Assembly: GCA_910577105.1 (NCBI GenBank)
Contig: CAJTMB010000027.1
Coordinates: forward strand, 1-46,611
Origin: an uncultured Lachnospiraceae bacterium
Lineage (GTDB): Bacteria; Bacillota; Clostridia; Lachnospirales; Lachnospiraceae
Length of the DNA stretch: 46,611 nt
Direction: 5' to 3'
Made by a program: the position numbers and the translations under genes. Positions within the stretch are counted from its first letter, which is position 1. Each line of letters begins with the position of its first letter. The notes below the pieces were generated by a model. The model ran no database searches. It saw nothing but the letters and a program-made list of their open reading frames with translations, and was not told the origin of the DNA. Shown here in pieces: positions 8,445 to 16,503 of the stretch.

Positions 8445-9338
8445 ATGGAAGAAGAAAGAATCAGCGGTGGAAAAAGAGTCGGATATTTTTTCCTGTCCCT
8501 TACCCCGATGGCGGCAAGCTTTATCTTACAAGTTATTATGGTAATTCCGTTTGTTATTTTCGCATTTGTAAAAATGTTTTTGTTTATGCAACAGAATCCG
8601 CTTGCAACTCAGGATGAAGCAATGGTAATCTACATGGAAGCTTATTTGAATCGTGCGGCTGCGGCTACTTTATGCTATCATTTGGCAAGCCTTCCGGTTT
8701 TCGGGCTATGGTATTACTTTGGCTGCAAAAAACCAAAGCTGAAACAGTCCCTGAAAAACGTTTCAGGAAAGGCTGTGGCGATAGCGGTTTTGGGTGGCGT
8801 GGTAATGTGTCTGCTCTCAGAAGGAATGGTCGGGGCGGAACAGTTTATCGTTCCCAATCTGGTGGAGAAGTATATGGAATTGATGGAGGCGGCAGGGATT
8901 GGTGTGAATGTACTGACAATTATTGCTGCCGTAATCATAGCGCCTGTCGGGGAAGAAATTATATGCAGAGGTATAACGCTGTATTATGCCAAGAAAGCGC
9001 TTCCGCGGTTCTGGATGGCAAATATTCTGCAGGCTGTGATGTTTGGCGTTATGCACGCAAACTGGATTCAGGGACTTTACGCTTTTGCCATAGGCCTGAT
9101 GTTGGGATATCTGACAGAAAGATATCATTCGCTGATACCGGCAATGATACTGCACTTTGTCGTGAATTTTTCCAGTACCGTCTGGGTGGAAAAGGTGTTC
9201 GGGGGATGGTTCCCGGATGAATTATATGCCTATTTGATTTTGTTTTTAGTAATGCTGGCTGCCGCAGTCGGGCTTGTACTGTGGGGAGGTCCGGTTAAAT
9301 CGCAGGAAAAGGCAGACAAAACAGCGATGGATTCTTAG
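8445..9338 (+). CDS. CPBP-family intramembrane metalloprotease
   Basis: 297 residues with about seven to eight hydrophobic segments. It carries the CPBP (Abi, CAAX-protease-like) motifs in order: EEIICRG (EExxxR), FGVMHAN (FxxxH) and HFVVNF (HxxxN). Family members cleave within or near the membrane; bacterial ones are linked to bacteriocin immunity, peptide processing or envelope stress. It lies 62 nt after the first lipoprotein gene and before a strong terminator, so it probably shares that transcript. ATG 8442 and 8445 are adjacent; 8445 gives a 6-nt gap to GGGAGG. Its target could be one of the cluster's membrane proteins or a signal-peptide remnant, but that is speculation. Confidence 0.88.
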   Translation: MEEERISGGKRVGYFFLSLTPMAASFILQVIMVIPFVIFAFVKMFLFMQQNPLATQDEAMVIYMEAYLNRAAAATLCYHLASLPVFGLWYYFGCKKPKLKQSLKNVSGKAVAIAVLGGVVMCLLSEGMVGAEQFIVPNLVEKYMELMEAAGIGVNVLTIIAAVIIAPVGEEIICRGITLYYAKKALPRFWMANILQAVMFGVMHANWIQGLYAFAIGLMLGYLTERYHSLIPAMILHFVVNFSSTVWVEKVFGGWFPDELYAYLILFLVMLAAAVGLVLWGGPVKSQEKADKTAMDS

Positions 9339-9340
9339 TC

Positions 9341-9393
9341 AAACGTACTCTTTTGTGCTCGCTTTTATGCAGGGCAAAAAGAGTACGTTTTTA
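9341..9393 (+). terminator. Terminator of lipoprotein unit 1
   Basis: A 14-bp inverted repeat (aaacgtactctttt / aaaagagtacgttt) followed by TTTT. It separates unit 1 from the promoter of unit 2. Confidence 0.85.
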
Positions 9394-9414
9394 TATTGTA
9401 ATTTAATAAATTCT

Positions 9415-9447
9415 TAAGGTGACTATACCATATATATGGGCTATAAT
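9415..9447 (+). promoter_or_regulatory. Promoter of lipoprotein unit 2
   Basis: GTGACT (9419-9424), a 17-nt spacer and a perfect TATAAT (9442-9447). The -35 region lies in TAAGGTGAC, the same nine bases found in the promoter of unit 1, followed in both by a CCAT block. This suggests co-regulation. Confidence 0.6.
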
Positions 9448-9511
9448 AGAAAATGGAGCATGGGATACTACAATATCATGTAAATAGAAATAAATAAAGA
9501 GAGGATAAGGG

Positions 9512-11869
9512 ATGAAAAAGAAAAATGTGTTTATCAGGATACTGTCAGTTTGTCTGTCATCAGTAATGGCGTTCAGTCTTGCTGCCTGTGGCAACAATCA
9601 GCCGCAGGAAGATGATAACCAGCAAGTTACTGACAGTACATATGTGTATGTGCCGGAATACCATGGGCTTAATTCGGAAGAAGAAACTTACATGGGTAAT
9701 TTTTTGGTAGTGCAAAACCGGTTGTATTTTGAAAAAACCACATATTCGGAAACAAACAGGGAATTTAGTTATCAGTATCTGGATTTGTCCAATCCTGAAG
9801 GGGAGCATGTTACGGTTTATAAGGAGGATGACTCCCAACAGGAAGAAGGCTTTAGCAGCAGCATCAATGCGATATTTCCTGACGGTACGGACGGCGTGGT
9901 GTTAATTGTCAGGAAAAGTCCGGTGTTGGACTGGGAAACTGCTACGGAAGCGGATTACCAGAGGGTACAGAGAGAAACTGTCTACATCATGAAACATTTT
10001 GCTGGGGACGGTACGGAAACCTTCAATGTTGACATTACAGATTATGTTCGGATGGATACGGAAAACAATTATATTCAGTATTCTATTTCAGACGCGGACG
10101 GCAGGATATATGTCAGCAACGGCAATTCCTATATATGGGTTTTCGATAAGGAAGGCAACCATGAAAATACGGTACAGCTTGCATCAAATCCGGGGTTTGG
10201 CGGATATATCAATTCGATGGGCGTGCTGGGGGACGGCAGGGCGGCTTTTATGTCCGATGGACCCGAAGGCATGTATATAGCGGCTTATAATGCGGATAAA
10301 AAGGATTTTTCCGACACTTACAGCAATCTTCCGCCACAAAGCTGGAACAGTGGGCTGACGCCGGGATTTGAAGGCGGCGTGCTCATAAGCGCCCAGAATG
10401 CATTGTACGAATATGATTTGGAAACCCAGACATATAAAGAAATCCTCAAGTGGATGGACTGCGACATGCATCCGGATTATGTGAGGTATGCCGCTGCTAT
10501 GCCGGATGGCAACGTTATAGCTTATTATGAGGAGTGGGGCGGTACCAACGAGCAGAGTATTGTGCAGGTGAAAAAGACGCCGGCTTCGGAAGTGGTGCAA
10601 AAACAGGTTATTACGCTGGGATGCATGTCGATGAGCCAGAGCCTGCAGTCATCGGTGATAAGCTTCAACAAAAACAATCCCGAGTATAAGATTGAGGTGA
10701 AGGATTATTCTGCTTCCATTGACTGGTCATCCGAGGATTTCGCGAAATCCTTTGAGGATGCAAGTAACCGTTTTTATAATGATATTTTAACCGGTAATGC
10801 GCCGGATTTGTTTGTAGAATCAGATATAAACCTGAAGCAGTTTGCGACAATGGGAGTTATTGAAGATTTGACGCCATACCTTGAAAACAGTTCGGTGGTA
10901 AAGAAAAGCGATTTGTTTGAAAAGGTATTGGACGCATATACTGTAAACGGCATTCTCTGTACCATTCCGGACAGCTTTACGGTAAGTACTCTGGTTGGCA
11001 GGACTTCCGAATTGGGGGAAGAGCCGGGATGGACGATGGAAGAAATGATTGCTTATGCCGACCAGAATCCCGAAGCAATAATTTTTCCTTATGCAAGCCG
11101 TGATACAGTACTTATGTATTGTCTGATGTTTAATTTTGATTCTTATGTAAATTGGGAGACAGGGGAATGCGCCTTTGATTCTGATGAGTTTAAATTATTG
11201 TTGGAATTTGCGGCACGGTATGGTGAAGAGGTGGACTATAATGTGTCCGAACCGAAGCTTTTGGCCAACCATGAGGCGTTGTTGAGTATGATGTCATTTT
11301 CGGATGTGCAGGATTGGCAGCTTATGGAAATGATGTTTAATGAACCCATCACTGCCATAGGATTTCCTGCGGCAGGCTCCACAGGCATCATGGCAGACGG
11401 TAGTAACGGTTTTTGTATCAGCGCTACTTCCCAAAATAAAGAAGCAGCGTGGGCGTTTATAGAATCCCTGCTTACAGAAGAAGCGCAGAAAAACACGAGG
11501 TTTAAGTGGGGCTTCCCGATTCGGAAATCCGTCTATGACGAGATTTTGGAAGAAGCCATGAAGCCGGATTATATGTTGGATGAGGAGGGAAATCCCGTAC
11601 TGGATGAGAACGGTAATCCTATTGAGATTTCCCACCACAGTTATGGATATGATGATATAACGTTTGAACTTTTGGCTGTTACGCAGGAAGAGGCGGACCA
11701 GATTGCCGAATTATTTGACAGGATAGGCGGCACGGCCACTTACAACGAGCAGCTAATGAGTATTATTCGCGAAGAGCTGGAGCCTTACTTTGCAGGGCAG
11801 AAGTCCGTGGAGGAAGTAACAGACGCCATTCAGGGAAGAATCAAATTGTATGTGGATGAAAACAGGTAG
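9512..11869 (+). CDS. Large lipoprotein: probable beta-propeller fused to a type-1 solute-binding domain (paralogue 2)
   Basis: 785 residues. The lipoprotein signal ends SLAAC with Cys26. The N-terminal domain (about 45-355) has propeller-like blades (DADGRIYVSNGNSYIWVFDK, GVLGDGRAAF). The solute-binding domain (about 363-785) starts ITLGCMSMSQ and includes FNKNNPEYKIEVKDYS, DILTGNAPDLF, ENSSVVKKSDLFEKVLDAYT and PGWTMEEMI. Near the end an extra hairpin region has repeated DEEGNP / DENGNP. The sequence follows paralogue 1 throughout. It is the first gene of unit 2 and is followed after 29 nt by two permease genes, so it is the most direct candidate for the importer's binding protein. The ribosome binding site is GAGGATAAGG. 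Confidence 0.82.
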   Translation: MKKKNVFIRILSVCLSSVMAFSLAACGNNQPQEDDNQQVTDSTYVYVPEYHGLNSEEETYMGNFLVVQNRLYFEKTTYSETNREFSYQYLDLSNPEGEHVTVYKEDDSQQEEGFSSSINAIFPDGTDGVVLIVRKSPVLDWETATEADYQRVQRETVYIMKHFAGDGTETFNVDITDYVRMDTENNYIQYSISDADGRIYVSNGNSYIWVFDKEGNHENTVQLASNPGFGGYINSMGVLGDGRAAFMSDGPEGMYIAAYNADKKDFSDTYSNLPPQSWNSGLTPGFEGGVLISAQNALYEYDLETQTYKEILKWMDCDMHPDYVRYAAAMPDGNVIAYYEEWGGTNEQSIVQVKKTPASEVVQKQVITLGCMSMSQSLQSSVISFNKNNPEYKIEVKDYSASIDWSSEDFAKSFEDASNRFYNDILTGNAPDLFVESDINLKQFATMGVIEDLTPYLENSSVVKKSDLFEKVLDAYTVNGILCTIPDSFTVSTLVGRTSELGEEPGWTMEEMIAYADQNPEAIIFPYASRDTVLMYCLMFNFDSYVNWETGECAFDSDEFKLLLEFAARYGEEVDYNVSEPKLLANHEALLSMMSFSDVQDWQLMEMMFNEPITAIGFPAAGSTGIMADGSNGFCISATSQNKEAAWAFIESLLTEEAQKNTRFKWGFPIRKSVYDEILEEAMKPDYMLDEEGNPVLDENGNPIEISHHSYGYDDITFELLAVTQEEADQIAELFDRIGGTATYNEQLMSIIREELEPYFAGQKSVEEVTDAIQGRIKLYVDENR

Positions 11870-11898
11870 CTGTTTTCCATAGATGGGAGAGTTTAGTT

Positions 11899-12807
11899 TT
11901 GCATAAAGAGAAGAAATCAGGCAGGAAAAAGACAAGGGCAAGCAAGACATTGCGCAAACAAAAGGTAGGTTCGGGGCTGTATCTGGCCCCGAGCCTGATT
12001 GGAGTGCTGCTCTTTTATATTATTCCGTTTGTGGTGGTTATTTTCTATTCTATGGTAGATAATCCCATTGCCAAAAATTTTGTTTTTATGGATAATTACA
12101 ATAGAGTCATTCAAAATGAAGCGTTTAAGACAGGTGTAATTAATACGGCTACTTTTTCGGCGGTTGCAGTACCGCTTGCAGTAGTGTTGTCCTTGATTCT
12201 GGCTATGGTGCTGGATACCAAACTGCCTTTCAGAAGCCAGTTCAGGACGTTCTTCTTAAGTCCCCTTATGGTGCCGGTGGCTTCCATTGTTTTGATTTGG
12301 CAGGTGCTTTTCCACTACAACGGCGCCATCAATGAGGTGCTGGTAGCGCTGGGTGCAGGCAAGATAGACTGGATGAAGTCCCAGTTTTCGCAGATTGTGG
12401 TTATTATCCTGTTCTTGTGGAAGAATCTGGGATATAATATGATTTTGTTTATGGCCGCGTTAGCCAGCATTCCCAAGGACATCTTAGAGGTGGCAAGGCT
12501 GGAAAGCGCAACACCTGTACAGACATTCTTTTATATCAAACTGAGGTACTTATCCTCCACGATATTGTTTGTGACGATTATGTCTTTGATAAGTTCTTTT
12601 AAGGTATTCAGGGAAGTATATCTTTTGACCGGAAACCATCCATATCCGACGGTATATATGCTGCAGCATTTTATGAATAATGCATTTGCGTCGCTGGATT
12701 ATCAGAGACTGTCGGCAGCAGCGATATTGATGTCGCTTGTCATGATTGTGATAATCGGTACATTGTTCATTGTGGAGAATCGTTTCGGAAAGGACGTGGA
12801 AGGATGA
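11899..12807 (+). CDS. CUT1-like ABC permease with a degenerate EAA loop
   Basis: 302 residues from a TTG start with GGGAG upstream. A Lys/Arg-rich cytoplasmic N-terminus (about 1-25) precedes six apparent membrane segments, the first YLAPSLIGVLLFYIIPFVVV. The layout matches MalF/UgpA-type permeases. The EAA loop that contacts the ATPase reads LEVARLESATPVQTFFYIKL, lacking the usual EAAxxDGA pattern, while its partner at 12804 keeps it. No ATPase lies in the cluster. The stop overlaps the start of the next gene by 4 nt (ATGA), so the two are translationally coupled and form one channel. Confidence 0.85.
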   Translation: MHKEKKSGRKKTRASKTLRKQKVGSGLYLAPSLIGVLLFYIIPFVVVIFYSMVDNPIAKNFVFMDNYNRVIQNEAFKTGVINTATFSAVAVPLAVVLSLILAMVLDTKLPFRSQFRTFFLSPLMVPVASIVLIWQVLFHYNGAINEVLVALGAGKIDWMKSQFSQIVVIILFLWKNLGYNMILFMAALASIPKDILEVARLESATPVQTFFYIKLRYLSSTILFVTIMSLISSFKVFREVYLLTGNHPYPTVYMLQHFMNNAFASLDYQRLSAAAILMSLVMIVIIGTLFIVENRFGKDVEG

Positions 12808-13760
12808 TGAGAGCGAGTAAACGTGCTCCGCAGCGTGCCCTTCCTGCGGAAAGAGTCAAAAACACCGCCAGGCGGAAGAAGAGGATACATACTTTTAAAA
12901 TAGCCATTGCCACGATAGTTGCAGCAGCGTTTGCTATCTTATTCCTGCTTCCCATCGTGCTGACGATTACCAATTCTTTCATGTCGTCATCGGAAATATC
13001 AGCCAATTACGGCGCTGTGTTTGCCACGAATGATAAGGGCGGCAAGGTATTTATATCGGAAACCATCAATCTGAAATTTATACCTGATATGGTTTCTTTC
13101 AGCCAGTATATCACGGTATTGTTTAAGAGTCCGGAATATCTCTTAAAGTTTTGGAACTCCGCTGTGTTGGTGGGACCGATTGTGTTTTTTCAGTTGTTTG
13201 TAGCGCTGTTGGCCTCCTATGGGTTTACCAGATATAGGGGGCGTATACGGGAGATTATATTTTTTTCATACATTATACTAATGCTGATGCCATATCAGGT
13301 TACACTGGTGCCGAACTATCTGGTGGCAGGCTGGTTTAACCTGATAGATACTTACTGGGCAATCTGGCTGCCGGGTATTTTTTCACCGTTTGCAGTGTTT
13401 TTGCTCACAAAGTTTATGCGCCGCATTCCGACTTCCGTAATTGAGGCGGCTCAGATTGACGGTGCAGGCGAGTGGCAGATTTTCAAGCGTATCTGCCTGC
13501 CCCTTTGTAAGGGTGCAACTTGTTCCGCTGCCATCCTTGTTTTTATTGACTATTGGAATATGGTGGAGCAGCCCCTTATTTTGCTTTCTGACGAAGAAAA
13601 ACACCCCCTGTCCGTTTTCCTCAGTAAAATCAACGCGGGGGAAATCGGTCTGGCATTTGCGGTGGCTACAATCTATATGGTGCCAAGCTTACTGGTGTTT
13701 TTATATGGAGAAGAATATCTGGTAAACGGTATAACCTATCAGGGTGGAATAAAAGGCTAG
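12804..13760 (+). CDS. CUT1-like ABC permease (MalG-type)
   Basis: 318 residues. A basic N-terminus of about 30 residues (RALPAERVKNTARRKKR) is followed by six apparent membrane segments and an extracellular loop of about 50 residues after the first segment, longer than usual. The EAA loop is canonical (VIEAAQIDGAGEWQIFKRI), and the ending YLVNGITYQGGIKG is typical of MalG-type permeases. ATG 12804 overlaps the previous stop; a second ATG follows at 12807. The adaptor-protein gene starts 24 nt downstream, linking a sugar-type importer with export-type parts in one operon. Confidence 0.87.
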   Translation: MMRASKRAPQRALPAERVKNTARRKKRIHTFKIAIATIVAAAFAILFLLPIVLTITNSFMSSSEISANYGAVFATNDKGGKVFISETINLKFIPDMVSFSQYITVLFKSPEYLLKFWNSAVLVGPIVFFQLFVALLASYGFTRYRGRIREIIFFSYIILMLMPYQVTLVPNYLVAGWFNLIDTYWAIWLPGIFSPFAVFLLTKFMRRIPTSVIEAAQIDGAGEWQIFKRICLPLCKGATCSAAILVFIDYWNMVEQPLILLSDEEKHPLSVFLSKINAGEIGLAFAVATIYMVPSLLVFLYGEEYLVNGITYQGGIKG

Positions 13761-13784
13761 AAGCCGAGGAGGAGGACAAGAAAC

Positions 13785-15242
13785 ATGACAGGAAAAAACA
13801 GGAGGGAATGGGTAAAGACAGCGGCAATCGTATTTTTATCGGTTATGCTGGTACTTACTTTCTTTTCCAACACCATTATGAATTATTCCCTGCCGGAGGT
13901 GGCTGCGCAGTATACCCAGTCGGGAACCATTACGGCAAAAATCCGCGGTACGGGGACAGTGGAGAGCGGGTCCCTTTACAATGTAAAGGTTACGGAGTCC
14001 AGAAAGGTAACAAGTGTGGAAGTCCGTGCCGGTGACAAAGTGGAGATAGGGGACATTATATGCTATCTGGATGATGTGGAGAGTGAGGAATTAAAGGCGG
14101 CAAGAAAGGCGCTGGCAGATGCCGAGACAGCATATGAGACAGCGCTTTTGGCAGGAGATTTGAGCGTTGGCGCCATGCAGAATGCAGGATACACGGAATC
14201 CACTTCCAGTTACCGCAACAAGCTGATTGCGGCGCAGGCAGTGGTGGAAGAAATAAACAGAAAGCTGGAAGAACAGGCAGTGCGTTATCAAACAGCAAAG
14301 GAAGCAAAAGAACAGGCAGATTTGGCCCTTACGCAGGCACAGAATAACCTGAACAATTTGAATTCATGGGTGGAATATAACCAGACAGCCAGCGGCAATG
14401 CCAATGTGGAGGAACTTTTAAAGCAGCAGGACCAGGCACAGCAGATTAAGATTGCAGCCCAGAATGCCGCTAACAATGCAGCAATGGAATTTTCAAAGCT
14501 GGAGGCGGAGAAAGCCGATTTGGAAGCGCAGCTTGCAGCGGCACAGGCTGATGTGGAAAGCCTTGCAAAAGACATAAACACTTCCCTTACCTTAGCAACA
14601 CTCAGCGATGCGGTTGCCAGGGCGAGAAAAGAAGTGGAGGAACTGGAAAGCAAGTCAGTCGGCGCAACCGTGAAGGCAGAAGTGGCAGGAACCATCGTAT
14701 CCGTTTCTGTAGTTGCAGGCGAGAGCACATCACCCGAAACACCCGTAGCGGTAATCCAGCCGGAGGGTAAAGGATTTACCTTGAGCTTTTCTGTAACGGC
14801 AGAACAGGCAAAAAGGATTTCTGTGGGTGACCCTGCAGAACTGGTAAATTCCTGGTGGTACAATGACGTTACGGCTACAGTGGCTTCCATTAAGCCGGAC
14901 CCTCAAGACCCGTCAAAAAAGAAACTGGTGACATTCAACTTAAGCGGGGAACTGACGGCAGGGCAGTCTTTAAGCCTGCAGGTAGGGGAGAAGAGTGCAA
15001 ATTATGACTGCATCGTGCCCAACAGCGCAATCCGTGAGGATAACAACGGAAAGTTTGTCTTGGTAGTGGAATCCAAGAGCAGTCCTTTGGGTAACCGTTA
15101 TTTTGCAGTCAGGTATGATGTGGAAGTATTGGCTTCCGACGATACCCAGTCGGCAATCAGCGGCTTGTATGGTTATGAATATGTCATTACAACTTCTACC
15201 AAGCCGGTGGAAGCGGGAAAACAGGTAAGGCTGCCGGATTAA
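13785..15242 (+). CDS. MacA/HlyD-type periplasmic adaptor (membrane fusion) protein
   Basis: 485 residues. One N-terminal membrane segment (about 11-30). The first half of a lipoyl/barrel-sandwich domain follows (TESRKVTSVEVRAGDKVEIG), then a long Ala/Glu/Gln-rich coiled-coil hairpin (about 100-295), then the second barrel-sandwich half (VKAEVAGTIVSVSVVAGEST), a beta-barrel and a membrane-proximal domain. Such adaptors normally join an ABC ATPase-permease (MacB) to an outer tube; in Gram-positive bacteria they pair with MacB-like exporters for peptides. Here the partner is a MacB core without ATPase, and the neighbours are CUT1 permeases. A strong GAGGAGGAGG precedes the start. The coiled coil is long enough to reach through part of the cell wall (inference). 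Confidence 0.88.
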   Translation: MTGKNRREWVKTAAIVFLSVMLVLTFFSNTIMNYSLPEVAAQYTQSGTITAKIRGTGTVESGSLYNVKVTESRKVTSVEVRAGDKVEIGDIICYLDDVESEELKAARKALADAETAYETALLAGDLSVGAMQNAGYTESTSSYRNKLIAAQAVVEEINRKLEEQAVRYQTAKEAKEQADLALTQAQNNLNNLNSWVEYNQTASGNANVEELLKQQDQAQQIKIAAQNAANNAAMEFSKLEAEKADLEAQLAAAQADVESLAKDINTSLTLATLSDAVARARKEVEELESKSVGATVKAEVAGTIVSVSVVAGESTSPETPVAVIQPEGKGFTLSFSVTAEQAKRISVGDPAELVNSWWYNDVTATVASIKPDPQDPSKKKLVTFNLSGELTAGQSLSLQVGEKSANYDCIVPNSAIREDNNGKFVLVVESKSSPLGNRYFAVRYDVEVLASDDTQSAISGLYGYEYVITTSTKPVEAGKQVRLPD

Positions 15243-15264
15243 CAGGAAAGGCACGGGAAAATAT

Positions 15265-16503
15265 ATGAAGAAAATCATACAAAGACTGTCCCCAAGGAAG
15301 ATTATATTTGGGCTGACCGGTTTTGCCGCCTTTTGTCTGGGTATTGTATTTATCTGTATCAGTAATCATTTGGCCGGAAAACCGGATACACAGAAAATGG
15401 CGCAAAGATGGGCTCCAAAGGGCGGCGCATCCCAGATAAGCTGTTTTTTCTCCAGGGATGCAAATTTTACGGAAGAAAGCATATTATATTTTGAACATGC
15501 TTTGGATAAAGCGCTGGAGGAAGCTTCCATAGTCAGTGAATCGGAAAATGAGAGCGCAAGGCTTTGGGCGGATGCCTACAGTGCAACCGGAAAAGTGACC
15601 ATAACGAGCAATAAGGCATCCATCGAGGTGTCAGCGGTGGGTGTTGGAGGTGATTTCTTCCTGTTTCATCCGCTAAAGCTTTTGACAGGTTCCTATTTTT
15701 CCGGCAGTGATGTGATGCAGGATTATGTTGTGATAGACGAAGATGCAGCGTGGCAGCTTTTTGGCTCCAACAATGTGGCAGGACAGATTGTGACTATCAG
15801 TGGGATTCCCCATATCATTGCAGGTGTCGTTGAAAGGGAAGAGGGCAGGCTTGCAGAAGAAGCAGGGTTAAATGCATCCGTTGCCTATGTGTCCTACACA
15901 ACACTCAGCCAGTATGGTACTGATTATGGGTTAAATACCTATGAAATTGTTATGCCGAATCCGGTCACCGGATATGCCAAAAATTATGTAGCGGAAAATA
16001 TCGGCATAACGGAAAATGAAGTGGAAATTGTGGAGAATTCCACAAGGTTCAGTCTGGCGTCGAGGTTTAAGCTGCTTATGCAGTTTGGAACCAGGTCGAT
16101 GAACGGGAAGGCTATTATTTACCCCTACTGGGAAAATATGGCAAGGGGATATGAAGACATTTTAGGACTTTTGCTTGTATTTATGACGTTGTCTTTACTA
16201 TATCCGACAGTTTTGCTTATTATCCTGCTTGTTATATCCTGGAAGCATAAGACGTGGACTGCAAAGAGTGTGTGGGAAAAAGTAAAAGACAAGGGAGAAC
16301 GGCTCAGGGAAAAGCGGTGGGCAGCAAAAAAAAGGAAAAAAGAAAAAGCGGGAGAACAGGAAGAAGGGAATAAAAAGCAAAAGAAAGAAAAAAAGCTGAA
16401 ACGGGAAAAGAAACCGAAGCAGGCAAAGCATCTTTTCGGGAAGAAGAAATCCGGGAAAGATACAGGGATTCATGAGGAGGAAAGTTATGAAGAAGTGGAG
16501 TAA
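15265..16503 (+). CDS. MacB periplasmic-core-like protein without ATPase or FtsX domain
   Basis: 412 residues. An N-terminal membrane segment (about 13-36) is followed by an extracellular region of about 260 residues resembling the MacB periplasmic core: FLFHPLKLLTGSYFSG, YVVIDEDAAWQLFGS, VAGQIVTISGIPHIIAGVV are the conserved MacB_PCD blocks. A second membrane segment lies at about 308-332. The C-terminal 80 residues are an extremely Lys/Glu-rich cytoplasmic tail. Full MacB proteins have an ATPase domain and four membrane helices; here the ATPase and the terminal helix bundle are absent. It follows the adaptor gene by 22 nt and its end overlaps the next lipoprotein gene by 17 nt. It may act as a structural docking piece for the adaptor and the permeases (inference). 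Confidence 0.75.
   Translation: MKKIIQRLSPRKIIFGLTGFAAFCLGIVFICISNHLAGKPDTQKMAQRWAPKGGASQISCFFSRDANFTEESILYFEHALDKALEEASIVSESENESARLWADAYSATGKVTITSNKASIEVSAVGVGGDFFLFHPLKLLTGSYFSGSDVMQDYVVIDEDAAWQLFGSNNVAGQIVTISGIPHIIAGVVEREEGRLAEEAGLNASVAYVSYTTLSQYGTDYGLNTYEIVMPNPVTGYAKNYVAENIGITENEVEIVENSTRFSLASRFKLLMQFGTRSMNGKAIIYPYWENMARGYEDILGLLLVFMTLSLLYPTVLLIILLVISWKHKTWTAKSVWEKVKDKGERLREKRWAAKKRKKEKAGEQEEGNKKQKKEKKLKREKKPKQAKHLFGKKKSGKDTGIHEEESYEEVE

Noticed and set aside
14288..14890. A 200-codon minus-strand open frame in the adaptor gene
   Set aside because: It is the shadow of the Ala/Gln/Glu-rich coiled coil; Ser/Ala-rich product without motifs or ribosome binding site.
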